A stretch of DNA of 11,855 bases, taken from NCBI GenBank assembly GCA_027593305.1, contig JAQCJA010000100.1, positions 1 through 11,855 on the forward strand. The letters run 5' to 3'. The notes under the pieces were generated by a model. The model made no database searches. It saw only the letters and a list, made by a program, of their open reading frames with translations, and was not told where the DNA came from. Positions 1-7,186 of this stretch are shown one piece after another. Position numbers and translations under genes: made by a program. Numbering within the stretch: the stretch's first letter is position 1; each line of letters begins with the position of its first letter. The stretch comes from a bacterium (GTDB lineage Bacteria > Latescibacterota > UBA2968 > UBA8231).

Positions 1-999
1 GACGCCCTGCATCGAGTCGAGCCACTGGCGCCGGGCTGACACGTCAAGACGTTCGGGCTGCCGCCGAAACGTGCTGCGCCAGGCTGCCTCTTCGGCCGTC
101 GACAGTTCATCCTCAAAGAACAAGTCGATCGCGTTGTCGCGGTCGGCGCGAGTGACACTCTTGCGAAAGCGCAGATCGCGAACCGCAGGATGCTGCCGCA
201 GATACCAGCGGTCGGCCTTGCCACAGGCGAGCCGGACGCAATGGATACGCGACTGCTGGCCGGCGCCGGCACCGACAATCTGTCCTGCCCAGGAAGAAAC
301 GACAGAGTTCGACTGGGTGTACTTCACGGCGATGGTCGCCACCAGCAGATCACGCCGAGCCGCCGCCGACAGGTCGCGCTTCTTCGTCACGAAATTGCTC
401 AGGTAATCACTGCCCGGTACGAAGTTGTTGCGGGGCTGTTCGAGGGTCAGCCCGAAGATCTCTCGTGACTCCACTCGGGATGGCTCGTAGTCCGGGTCGA
501 TCTGCAGGATCTTGTAGTCGCCCCCTTTCTTCCGCGCCAGGATCTCGAGTGTGCCCTCTTCGTACCCGGGGGCGATGATGCCGTCGGACATCTCTACACG
601 GATCAGTTCCGCCGTCGCCAGGTCCACAGGGTCACTGACGGCGATCCAGTCACCGAACGAGGCGAGCCGGTCTGCCCCTCTGGCGCGAGCATAGGCGCAG
701 GCAAGAGGACTGAGCCTGGCCTTGTCGCTGATGAACAGTGCCTGTCTCAGCTCATCCGACAGGGGCACACCGACGGCGGCACCTGCGGGGCTGACGTGTT
801 TGAACGACGCCGCCGCTGGCAGGCCGGTGGAGCCTTTCAGTTCGCGCACCAGTTGCCACGAATTCAGCGCGTCCATCAGATTGATGTAGCTCGGGGAGTT
901 GTGCAGCGCCTGCAGGGGCAATTCACCACCAGGGCGGAAACAACGGGCGCCTGTCTGATGCGGGTTGCAGCCGTAGCGCATGCTCAGTTCGGTGGCCAA
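1..999 (-). CDS. purH: Monofunctional AICAR transformylase (PurH C-terminal domain type), partial at 3' end
   Basis: The product should transfer a formyl group from 10-formyl-tetrahydrofolate to AICAR, giving FAICAR, the penultimate step of purine synthesis in the cytoplasm. The visible 333 codons align from start to edge with the transformylase half of bifunctional PurH/ATIC: RYGCNPHQ near the start, the catalytic Lys-His pair in SFKHVSPAGAAVG (K67, H68), DGIIAPGYEE, VKYTQSNSV and GAGQQSRIHC. The N-terminal IMP cyclohydrolase domain is absent: an in-frame TAA lies just upstream, so the gene begins where the transformylase domain begins. I prefer the TTG start at 999 because an AGGA site lies 8 nt before it and homologues have a few residues before the RYG motif. 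ATG 981 is the alternative and has no SD. Roughly 60 C-terminal residues lie beyond the left edge. The gene is divergent from dapA. Family assignment is very secure, the start less so. Confidence 0.94.
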   Translation of the reverse strand, partial: MATELSMRYGCNPHQTGARCFRPGGELPLQALHNSPSYINLMDALNSWQLVRELKGSTGLPAAASFKHVSPAGAAVGVPLSDELRQALFISDKARLSPLACAYARARGADRLASFGDWIAVSDPVDLATAELIRVEMSDGIIAPGYEEGTLEILARKKGGDYKILQIDPDYEPSRVESREIFGLTLEQPRNNFVPGSDYLSNFVTKKRDLSAAARRDLLVATIAVKYTQSNSVVSSWAGQIVGAGAGQQSRIHCVRLACGKADRWYLRQHPAVRDLRFRKSVTRADRDNAIDLFFEDELSTAEEAAWRSTFRRQPERLDVSARRQWLDSMQGV

Positions 1000-1060
1000 A
1001 GCACTCGTCCTGTTCGTCGTAAGTGAATGCGTCCCGACCGGTTAGGCCGTCAAGGACTGG

Positions 1061-1089
1061 TTGACACTGTGCGGGGCGGCAGCCATACT
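1061..1089 (+). promoter_or_regulatory. Sigma70-like promoter for dapA-dapB
   Basis: A perfect -35 hexamer TTGACA (1061-1066) is followed after 17 nt by CATACT (1084-1089), a 4/6 match to the -10 consensus. Transcription would start near 1096, leaving about 70 nt of leader before the ATG at 1169. On the opposite strand TTGACG (1053-1048) may be the -35 for the divergent purH gene, but I see no good -10 for it. The hexamer overlaps the first codons of an in-frame upstream extension of dapA, which argues that the extension is not translated. Confidence 0.55.
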
Positions 1090-1168
1090 TGCCGCCACAG
1101 CGGTCAGTATCGCTAGACTCGCAACAAACAGCCATCGCCGCAAGGCGCCACCGTGCAGGTTATCAGCG

Positions 1169-2206
1169 ATGTTCAAGGGTTGCTATACGGCCTCCGTCAC
1201 GCCCATGCGTGCCGACGGAACTGTCGACTATGAGGGACTGGAACGACTGATCGAGTTTCAGATCGACAACGGCATCGACGGCGTCCTCGCTGTCGGTACC
1301 ACGGGGGAGAGCCCCACCCTTCTCTGGGAGGAACACAACGAGGTCATCGAGCGCACGGTGAAGGTGACAAAGGGCCGCTGCCAGTCCATCGCCGGGACCG
1401 GCTCCAATTCCACCCGTGAGGCCCTGGCCGGCACCGAGCATGCCGCGCACGTGGGTGCCGACGCCGTGCTTCTCGTCGATCCCTACTATAACGGTCCCAG
1501 TTCATTGGAGATTCGGCGGGAGTACGTTGCGCCGGTGGCGGCGGAGTTTCCCGACATGCCAATCATCCCTTATATCATTCCGGGGCGTACCGGCACCATG
1601 ATGCACCCCGAGGACCTGGCGATGCTTTTCGAGCAGTATCCGAATGTATCGACGGTGAAGGAAGCGACGGGGGACTATGACAACATGGCAAAGACGCGCG
1701 CTGTCTGTGGCCCCGGTTATACCATCATGTCAGGTGATGATGATCGGACGGTAGCCATGATGAAGCGCCATGACATTCGCGCGGCAGGTGTGATTTCGGT
1801 GATGTCCAATGTCGTGCCCGGTCCACTGACGCGAATGACCCATGCCCTCAACGACGGCGACGCGGCGACGGCGGACAGGATCGCCGCGGATCTGGCGCCT
1901 CTGCTGGGTATCGTTGGTGTTACGACAATGGAGAACAGCCCCAAGGGGGTGGTCCCGTGCAAGTCCCGAAATCCAATACCCGTCAAGAGTCTCATGCGAC
2001 TGCTTGGCATGCCCTCGGGCGCCTGCCGCCGTCCCCTGGGCAAACTGACGCCACAGGCTGCCGTCATTGTCGTCGCAGCTGCCCGGCAGGTCTGGGCCAA
2101 CGATCCCGCATTGCTGCAACCCATTGGTGACGCATTTGGTGTCGACATCGAGGCACGCCTCGCCGACCAGAGCGCCATCGATGCGCTGGTCTACTCGGAG
2201 TACTAG
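1169..2206 (+). CDS. dapA: 4-hydroxy-tetrahydrodipicolinate synthase (DapA), with C-terminal extension
   Basis: The enzyme condenses pyruvate with aspartate semialdehyde to open the diaminopimelate/lysine branch in the cytoplasm. The 345-residue product begins MFKGCYTASVTPM, as family members do. Against E. coli DapA the key residues are kept: T44-T45 in GTTGES, Y107 in PYYN, Y135 and R140 in the YIIPGRTG segment (E. coli Y133, R138), and the Schiff-base lysine K164 in VKEATG. NPIPVK near residue 268 is also typical. E. coli DapA has 292 residues, and most of the excess here is a C-terminal tail of about 50 residues beyond the barrel. The ATG at 1169 fits the family N-terminus; an in-frame reading back to TTG 1061 would add 36 unlike residues across the promoter. 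SD support is weak (AGG at 1157-1159). The stop is 8 nt before dapB, so the two form an operon. Confidence 0.95.
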   Translation: MFKGCYTASVTPMRADGTVDYEGLERLIEFQIDNGIDGVLAVGTTGESPTLLWEEHNEVIERTVKVTKGRCQSIAGTGSNSTREALAGTEHAAHVGADAVLLVDPYYNGPSSLEIRREYVAPVAAEFPDMPIIPYIIPGRTGTMMHPEDLAMLFEQYPNVSTVKEATGDYDNMAKTRAVCGPGYTIMSGDDDRTVAMMKRHDIRAAGVISVMSNVVPGPLTRMTHALNDGDAATADRIAADLAPLLGIVGVTTMENSPKGVVPCKSRNPIPVKSLMRLLGMPSGACRRPLGKLTPQAAVIVVAAARQVWANDPALLQPIGDAFGVDIEARLADQSAIDALVYSEY

Positions 2207-2214
2207 AGGTTTCC

Positions 2215-3009
2215 ATGATCAGGGTCGTGGTCTGCGGTATTGCCGGTCGCATGGGGCAGCGACTGGGCAATCTCATTCTGGACAGTGATGATCTGCAGCT
2301 TGTGGGTGCCACAGAACGCCCCGGGCACGACGCCCAGGGCCGGGATGCCGGCGATGTTCTCGGGCGGAGCTCCACGAAGGTTCTGATAACTGAAGTCATT
2401 CCTGTTGCAGATGCCGATGTGGCCATCGCTTTCACGGCCCCGGCGTCCACCCTGGCAGATGCCAGGGCCTGCGCCGCCGCCGGCGTCGCCATGGTTGTCG
2501 GGACAACGGGATTCAGTGCTGATGAGCTTACGGAGTTCAAGGCAACCGTCGCCGCCGTGCCTTGTGTTTTCGCCCCGAATTTCTCCACGGCGATGAACGT
2601 TCTGTTCAAGCTGGTCGAGGAAGCGGCGCGCATTCTGGGCGACGACTATGACATCGAGGTGCTGGAAGCACACCATCGCCACAAGGTCGACGCCCCCAGC
2701 GGCACTGCCATACGTCTGGCGCAGGGCGCAGCTGCAGGTCTGCAGCGCAACCTGGACGACGTGGTTGTCCACGGCCGCCAGGGCGTCACAGGTGAACGAA
2801 CACGTAAGGAGATCGGCATGCATGCCATGCGCCTTGGCGATGTTGCCGGTGATCATTCCGTATTCTATGGCGCACCTGGAGAATTCCTCGAACTGCGCCA
2901 TCATGCCACGAGCCGCGACGCCTTCGCCCTTGGCGCCCTGCGCGCGGCAAGGTTTGTTGCCGCGGCGAAGCCTGGTTTATACGACATGGGTGATGTGCTG
3001 GCGCTGTAA
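2215..3009 (+). CDS. dapB: 4-hydroxy-tetrahydrodipicolinate reductase (DapB)
   Basis: This NAD(P)H-dependent reductase converts the DapA product to tetrahydrodipicolinate, so the pair covers two consecutive steps. The 264-residue sequence is near the E. coli length. It has the Rossmann nucleotide-binding loop GIAGRMG (8-14), the ER pair at 34-35 in the cofactor-selecting region, GTTGF (96-100), and the family signature EAHHRHKVDAPSGTA with H153, H154 and K157 (equivalent to E. coli H159, H160 and K163). The C-terminal GLYDMGDVL is characteristic. AGAGG at 2205-2209 overlaps the dapA stop and sits 5 nt before the ATG, consistent with coupled translation. No further lysine genes follow; the next gene is convergent, so downstream steps must be encoded elsewhere. 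Confidence 0.97.
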   Translation: MIRVVVCGIAGRMGQRLGNLILDSDDLQLVGATERPGHDAQGRDAGDVLGRSSTKVLITEVIPVADADVAIAFTAPASTLADARACAAAGVAMVVGTTGFSADELTEFKATVAAVPCVFAPNFSTAMNVLFKLVEEAARILGDDYDIEVLEAHHRHKVDAPSGTAIRLAQGAAAGLQRNLDDVVVHGRQGVTGERTRKEIGMHAMRLGDVAGDHSVFYGAPGEFLELRHHATSRDAFALGALRAARFVAAAKPGLYDMGDVLAL

Positions 3010-3029
3010 CCGGACAGACAGAACGCAGA

Positions 3030-3070
3030 AGAGCGGCCGCGCCACCTGATCCAGGTGACGGGGCCGCTCT
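3030..3070. terminator. GC-rich hairpin between convergent dapB and UVR-motif gene
   Basis: A 9-bp outer stem pairs AGAGCGGCC (3030-3038) with GGCCGCTCT (3062-3070). It encloses an inner 6-bp stem, CACCTG (3043-3048) with CAGGTG (3052-3057), closed by a 3-nt loop. It sits 20 nt after the dapB stop and about 75 nt beyond the end of the minus-strand gene, so it could serve both transcripts. Neither side has a proper U-tract, so it may be a weak intrinsic terminator or a 3'-end-stabilising structure. Nothing else stands out in 3010-3145. Confidence 0.5.
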
Positions 3071-3145
3071 CGTTGGCGCTACATGCGATCCGCAGGAGGG
3101 CGAGGCGCTCGCTCCAGCGTCACGATGAATCTGCCGGTTCGCGCC

Positions 3146-4012
3146 TCAGGCTCCGGAACGTTGCGGATTGGCGTTGAGGAATGCCGGACGCAAGGTGCGC
3201 AGTTTGTCTCGCAGGCGCGCCGCTTCCTCAAAGTTCTCCGCCTCGACAGCGACTGTCAGGTCATGCTCGAGTTGTTCCTTCGGCGACAGGGGCCGTTCCT
3301 TCTCGAGTTCTTCATACCAATCGCGCAGGAATGTGAGTTCAGGGAATTCCTCCTCCATCACGTCCCCGCCTTCGCCCTCCCACTCGCCGAGGAATTCCTC
3401 GATCCGGTCGATGCCCTTTTGCACATGACGGAGAGCTGCGGGATAGTCCTTGTTTTCGAGGACTTCCATGGCCCCGGCACGGGCCTGCATCATGACAGCG
3501 TGCGGGAAATACTGCTCGAAGTACCACTTGACCTCGTCAGAATCCGCGTACTCCTGCACGAGATCAAAGATGGCCAGATTGTGGCCGGTGTCGTGGGTCA
3601 CACCAGCGTAGTCCTCCAGGTAGAAAAGTGCCAGATAACGCTGGTAGTACTGCCAGGCCTCCTGGAACAGGTCCTCACAGGCATCCTCGTCAAGTTCTGC
3701 GCCGCCACTTCGGTTGATATCACCGCGGTTGATATCGTTACGGCCGAGGTCACCCCGGCTGGCGTCACCCCGGCTGGCGCCACCGCGACTGGAACTGCGC
3801 ACCGGCAGGGAACTGCGATAGTGCTGCAACAGCGACTCAGCACCATGGGGACGGTGGCCATCGGGCCGGCCCTCCACTGCCAGTTGCAGCATGCCCATAT
3901 CTATCCGGATCTGGATCTTCTCCGAGCCGTCGCGAGCCGTGATTCGCCGCGCGATGAACTCATCCGGATCGAATGGCCAGGAGTTGAGCAGATCACCAAT
4001 GTCGTATTTCAT
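3146..4012 (-). CDS. UvrB/UvrC (UVR) motif-containing protein with RGD-type pentapeptide repeat
   Basis: The function is not established. The 288-residue product has no signal peptide and should be cytoplasmic. Residues 1-66 form a compact start containing IQIRIDMGMLQL and EGRPDGHRPHG. Residues 74-102 are a hydrophilic run of 5-residue repeats, each like SRGDA or NRGDI. Residues 105-210 are helical and somewhat TPR-like (NKDYPAALRHVQKGID). Residues 247-274 match the UVR motif, ending NFEEAARLRDKL, the short helical hairpin by which UvrB contacts UvrC and which also occurs in McsA-like and other proteins. No helicase or nuclease motif is present, so this is neither UvrB nor UvrC. The ATG at 4012 is preceded by GGGA 4 nt away. 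The gene lies 79 nt after the NEW3 operon on the same strand but has its own promoter candidate, so the operon link may be incidental. Confidence 0.85.
   Translation of the reverse strand: MKYDIGDLLNSWPFDPDEFIARRITARDGSEKIQIRIDMGMLQLAVEGRPDGHRPHGAESLLQHYRSSLPVRSSSRGGASRGDASRGDLGRNDINRGDINRSGGAELDEDACEDLFQEAWQYYQRYLALFYLEDYAGVTHDTGHNLAIFDLVQEYADSDEVKWYFEQYFPHAVMMQARAGAMEVLENKDYPAALRHVQKGIDRIEEFLGEWEGEGGDVMEEEFPELTFLRDWYEELEKERPLSPKEQLEHDLTVAVEAENFEEAARLRDKLRTLRPAFLNANPQRSGA
3716..3790 (-). repeat. Five tandem 15-bp units inside the UVR-motif gene
   Basis: Five consecutive 15-bp units (3716-3730, 3731-3745, 3746-3760, 3761-3775, 3776-3790) share a plus-strand core of the form G-N-T-A/G-T-C-A-C-C-C/G-C-G-G-N-T with drift between copies. 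The preceding 15 bp looks like a more decayed copy. On the minus strand they encode pentapeptides containing RGD or RND. Unit length is a multiple of three, so copy-number change keeps the frame. Confidence 0.8.
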
Positions 4013-4063
4013 GATTTCCCAGGCGCCCGTCCGGAGTCATGTGCCGCGACGGGATCACGCATG

Positions 4064-4092
4064 AATATAGAGGTCCCCACGATCCTTGCCAC
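4064..4092 (-). promoter_or_regulatory. Promoter candidate for the UVR-motif gene
   Basis: On the minus strand GTGGCA (4092-4087, 4/6 to the -35 consensus) and TATATT (4069-4064, 5/6 to the -10 consensus) are separated by exactly 17 nt. The start point would be near 4057, giving a leader of about 45 nt before ATG 4012. The -35 overlaps the stop codon of the upstream NEW3 gene. In the leader, CCCGTC (4026-4031) and GACGGG (4048-4053) could form a small stem. Confidence 0.45.
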
Positions 4093-5669
4093 TAGCGACG
4101 GCTGACCTTGATGCTGCCTACGGCGACACCAACAACCAAGGCGATCACGGCGCCAATGATCAGGGCATTGCGGATGACGTCGGCCCGCTCTTCCACGCGG
4201 ATCGTGATGTCCTTTTCCTGGGCTTCCACACGTTCCGGGCCTTCATAGCCGACGGCCTCAATGCGGACATCGTACTCACTGACGCCAATGCCTTCAGGTG
4301 GTGTCAAAGTGATATTGATCGGCTCTTTCTCGCCGGGCAGGATGCGGTCGATCGTGTCGGGATCGGACGACCACGTCCAGTCGAGGGGCGGGGTCAGCAC
4401 CAGATGGGCCCGTTCGACTTCCAGTGTTCCAGTATTGAGCAGATCAATGCGCACCAGGACCTCTTCGCCGGTGCGGATCTCCTGATAGCGGTTGGCGATG
4501 ATCGTTTCCAGTGCCCCCCGCCCGCGCGGGATGAGCAGAAAGCGCTCCTTGTTCCCCGGTATCGTGTTGATCTCTTCCAGAGGAATCAGGTTGCTGCCGT
4601 TCTTCTGGTTGAGTTCACCGATGCGCGCAAAACCCTCCGAATCGGTGATGAACACGTAGAACTCGATCGTCTGATCAACGAATTTGCGGCTCAGTTTTTC
4701 CGGGATCTGCAACTCAAGGTTGAGTTGCTGTCGCGTGACATCGTCACTGAATTTCACCTGTGTCAGGCTGGCGTTGGTCCCTGGATCAACGAAGGAAGGC
4801 GTGATCTCGCGCGGCAGGTTGATCAGGGCCAGACGGAAGGTCTTTTCATCTTCGGCCAGACGTTCAAGGATGAGGTCATAACGAACGCGCGTGTTGAGAT
4901 CGCCTTCCTGCGAGAACTGCACCGAATTGATCGTCGGCACATCCTGAGTCGACTCACGTCGCAGGATGATGTAGTGATTCTCTTCGCTCTCATCGACGTA
5001 GGTCATGGCGACGACAACGTCATCGTAATCGTCAAGGAGTCGGAACGTCAGTTGCACCGAGTCACCCAGAGCCAGGGCCGCAACGACCTGCTCGTACGGC
5101 TCGGCGATGAGGGTGCCGCCCGAATTCTCCAGCGCCACCTTCATGTTCTGCACTTCGAGCAGCGGCCGGATCTCCGCTTCGGCGCGGTCCGGGTTGAGTG
5201 ACATGGCCTGTGTCAACTGCGAAGAGTTCTGCAGCACGATGTCGACCTGGCGCCGTCCATCCAGCGTCCGGTACTTGCGTGCCTGACGAATCGTGATGTG
5301 CGTGGCATCCCGCAGAAATTCAAGACGCGTACGGTCGAGCTGATACCTTGCTTCGTTGTACTGACCTTCCGCCAGCATCAGATCACGGCGCGCCTTGTTG
5401 AGGCGTTCGACCGTCTCGATCTTCTGCTCGTACAGATTCTGAATGGCGACGAAATCACTGCGTTTGGTTTCCATGTCCAGTTCGCGCTTGTCGACGTTGA
5501 GCTGGGCCTGGCGCAATTGGATATCGTAGAGGCGCTGTTCCTTCGTGCGCAGATCCTTGGCCACCGGACTCTGCTGGGCATGGAGCCGATCCACGGCAAG
5601 CAGCTGCATCGCAAGCTGCAGGATGACGAGGACGAGCAGTGGCACTCGGCGTATGATCGGCGTCTTCAT
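4092..5669 (-). CDS. Secreted, C-terminally anchored coiled-coil/NEW3-like protein, copy B
   Basis: The 525-residue product has a signal peptide (1-31, ending RLHA before QQ). An alpha-helical heptad-rich stretch follows (about 38-122) with a possible hairpin turn around LYEQKIETVERLN (79-91). Then comes a long beta-rich region, with a NEW3-like beta-sandwich at about 383-495 (ANRYQEIRTGEEVLVRIDLL onward, with LTPPEGIGVSEYDVRIEAVG). One membrane helix (about 499-519) and the basic tail KVSRR end the protein. The body should lie in the periplasm, held to the inner membrane by its C-terminus. It is clearly homologous along its length to the gene just upstream (copy A). The ATG overlaps the copy A stop as ATGA with no SD, so translation is probably coupled. 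Export or envelope assembly with the TolC-like channel is inferred from the operon only. I do not recognise a named family for the whole protein. Confidence 0.85.
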   Translation of the reverse strand: MKTPIIRRVPLLVLVILQLAMQLLAVDRLHAQQSPVAKDLRTKEQRLYDIQLRQAQLNVDKRELDMETKRSDFVAIQNLYEQKIETVERLNKARRDLMLAEGQYNEARYQLDRTRLEFLRDATHITIRQARKYRTLDGRRQVDIVLQNSSQLTQAMSLNPDRAEAEIRPLLEVQNMKVALENSGGTLIAEPYEQVVAALALGDSVQLTFRLLDDYDDVVVAMTYVDESEENHYIILRRESTQDVPTINSVQFSQEGDLNTRVRYDLILERLAEDEKTFRLALINLPREITPSFVDPGTNASLTQVKFSDDVTRQQLNLELQIPEKLSRKFVDQTIEFYVFITDSEGFARIGELNQKNGSNLIPLEEINTIPGNKERFLLIPRGRGALETIIANRYQEIRTGEEVLVRIDLLNTGTLEVERAHLVLTPPLDWTWSSDPDTIDRILPGEKEPINITLTPPEGIGVSEYDVRIEAVGYEGPERVEAQEKDITIRVEERADVIRNALIIGAVIALVVGVAVGSIKVSRR

Positions 5670-7186
5670 CGGCGGCTGATCCGGATGCTGGCGACACCGA
5701 TGCCGACGACGAGCAGGACGAGGATTCCAATCAGGATGACATTGCCAGCGATGTTCGAGCTGGCACCTACGTGGATTGTCAGGTTTTTCTCCAGGGATTC
5801 AACGTTCTCGTTGCCCACCTGGCCATGCGCTTCAACCCCCAGTTCGTAATTCCCTACGGCGATGTCGATGGGCGGCCTGGCAATGATATCCACCGGGATC
5901 CGCGCCTCGGGTTCCAGGAGCTTGATCAGTGGTGGATCGACCTCTTCGTGCCATTGATAGGGTAGATCCAGGGCTGCCTTGATGTTCTGCACCGACACAC
6001 TGCCGCGGTTGAGGAACTCAACGCGTATGTGCAGCTCCTCGCCGATCTCGATTTCGCGGTAGGTATTGGAGACCAGAACCTCCAGTTTGCCAATGCCCTT
6101 GGGGATCAATTCCAGCTTCACATAGTTGGCAACAAGTTCCTCAACCCGTTCCTCCGGGACAGGTGCATCGCCAAACTCAGACTGTAAGGCGTGCAACCTG
6201 GCGTATTCACGAGGCTCGGTGACGAGAGCAAAAAACGTCCTGGTGCTACCGACGAACTCGCGGTCGAGTTTTTCCGGAATCTGTAGCTGCAAAGACAGGG
6301 TTGCCTTCGATTTGTTCTCGTCGAACTTCACCTGGTTGACCTTGGCGCCGTTGTCGACGAAGGAATGGTCAATCCGTCGGGGCAGGCCAACCACGGCGAG
6401 GCTGAAGCTGTGTTCCTCGTTGGACAGGCGCTCCACCGTCAGATCGAAGCGCACCGTCTGCTGCAGTTCGCCCGTCTGGGAGAACTGTGCCGAATTGATA
6501 CTCGGCAGTGTCTGCTGGCCACCTTTGCTCAGGATTACGGGAATCCGCTCCTTCTCGATGTCGAGGTAACTGAGGACCACCGAAACGTCATCCTCGTCCC
6601 GTAGCAGGCGATAGGTGAGGGTGTGACTCTCGCCGACATCGAGAGCGGCAATGCGGCTCTCGTACGGCTCACCGACAACGGGACCGTTGCGCAGAGAGAC
6701 AAAGATGTTCTCCACACGTAACAGCGCCTGCAGATCCAGCTCGGTCAGAGAAGGGTCAACCACGAGGGCATCACCAACATCGGATGCGTTGGTCAGGGTG
6801 ATGTCGACCATGCTCTTGCCGTCTTTGCTCTTGTACTTGCGAGCCTCACGCACGATGATGCGCGTGGCGTTCTTCAGCAGGTCGAGGGTGGTCTGCTCCA
6901 GCAGGATTTCGGCCTCTTCGAGTTGCAGCCGGGCCTCTTCGTAACTGTTCCTGGTCGTGTTGAATGTCTGCAGGGCGACGAAGCCTGCCTCGTACAGGCC
7001 CTGGGTCGTCTCCAACTCATTGAGCGCCGTCGCCAGGCTCTCATGAGCCTGCTCCAGACGCCCCTGGCGTTCCTGCAATTGCAGTCTGTCCAGTTGTTGG
7101 TGGCGTGTGCCGACCGCTTGCTTCTGCCCCCAGAGGAGCCCCGTCGAACAGAGGATCAGGACGCTGACGATTCGCAGGCACGTCAT
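5666..7186 (-). CDS. Secreted, C-terminally anchored coiled-coil/NEW3-like protein, copy A
   Basis: The 506-residue paralogue of copy B has the same plan: a short signal peptide (1-20), a coiled coil (about 28-108), a beta-rich body, a NEW3-like domain (about 366-474, with EIGEELHIRVEFLNRGSVSV), a membrane helix (about 479-500) and the tail RISRR. Blocks shared with copy B include INSxQFSQ, SFVD followed by QVKF, and LQIPEKLxRxFV. In the coiled coil, LYEAGFVALQTFNTTRNSYE (64-83) resembles the L-x-x-x-G-x-x-(S/A) turn regions of HlyD/MacA-type adaptors and TolC helices. No lipoyl/biotinyl domain is visible. It starts inside the TolC gene stop (ATGA overlap at 7183-7186), with GGGG (7198-7195) 8 nt upstream as SD. 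The adaptor-like role is inference; the secreted and anchored topology is well supported. Confidence 0.85.
   Translation of the reverse strand: MTCLRIVSVLILCSTGLLWGQKQAVGTRHQQLDRLQLQERQGRLEQAHESLATALNELETTQGLYEAGFVALQTFNTTRNSYEEARLQLEEAEILLEQTTLDLLKNATRIIVREARKYKSKDGKSMVDITLTNASDVGDALVVDPSLTELDLQALLRVENIFVSLRNGPVVGEPYESRIAALDVGESHTLTYRLLRDEDDVSVVLSYLDIEKERIPVILSKGGQQTLPSINSAQFSQTGELQQTVRFDLTVERLSNEEHSFSLAVVGLPRRIDHSFVDNGAKVNQVKFDENKSKATLSLQLQIPEKLDREFVGSTRTFFALVTEPREYARLHALQSEFGDAPVPEERVEELVANYVKLELIPKGIGKLEVLVSNTYREIEIGEELHIRVEFLNRGSVSVQNIKAALDLPYQWHEEVDPPLIKLLEPEARIPVDIIARPPIDIAVGNYELGVEAHGQVGNENVESLEKNLTIHVGASSNIAGNVILIGILVLLVVGIGVASIRISRR

Noticed and set aside
923..1135. Minus-strand 70-codon ORF over the purH start
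   Set aside because: It overlaps the real purH frame in another phase, and its sequence resembles nothing; a frameshifted extension of purH is not needed because the domain start is complete.
1061..1168. N-terminal extension of dapA from TTG 1061
   Set aside because: It would add 36 residues with no counterpart in DapA, and its first codons coincide with the -35 hexamer.
2203..2904. Minus-strand ORF of 233 codons
   Set aside because: It is antisense to dapB, which is certain from its motifs; shadow ORFs of this length are common in GC-rich DNA.
3716..3790. CRISPR-like array
   Set aside because: The 15-bp units are contiguous without spacers and lie inside a coding frame.
4026..4053. CCCGTC/GACGGG inverted repeat as a terminator of the NEW3 operon
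   Set aside because: The stem is only 6 bp with a 16-nt loop and no U-tract; it lies within the likely leader of the UVR gene.
3083..4105. Plus-strand ORF of 340 codons
   Set aside because: It mirrors the UVR-motif gene on the other strand. Only the minus frame gives a recognisable motif, a ribosome site and a promoter.
4086..5201. Plus-strand ORF of 371 codons
   Set aside because: It is antisense to copy B. The minus frame has a signal peptide, a membrane helix and a homologous neighbour.
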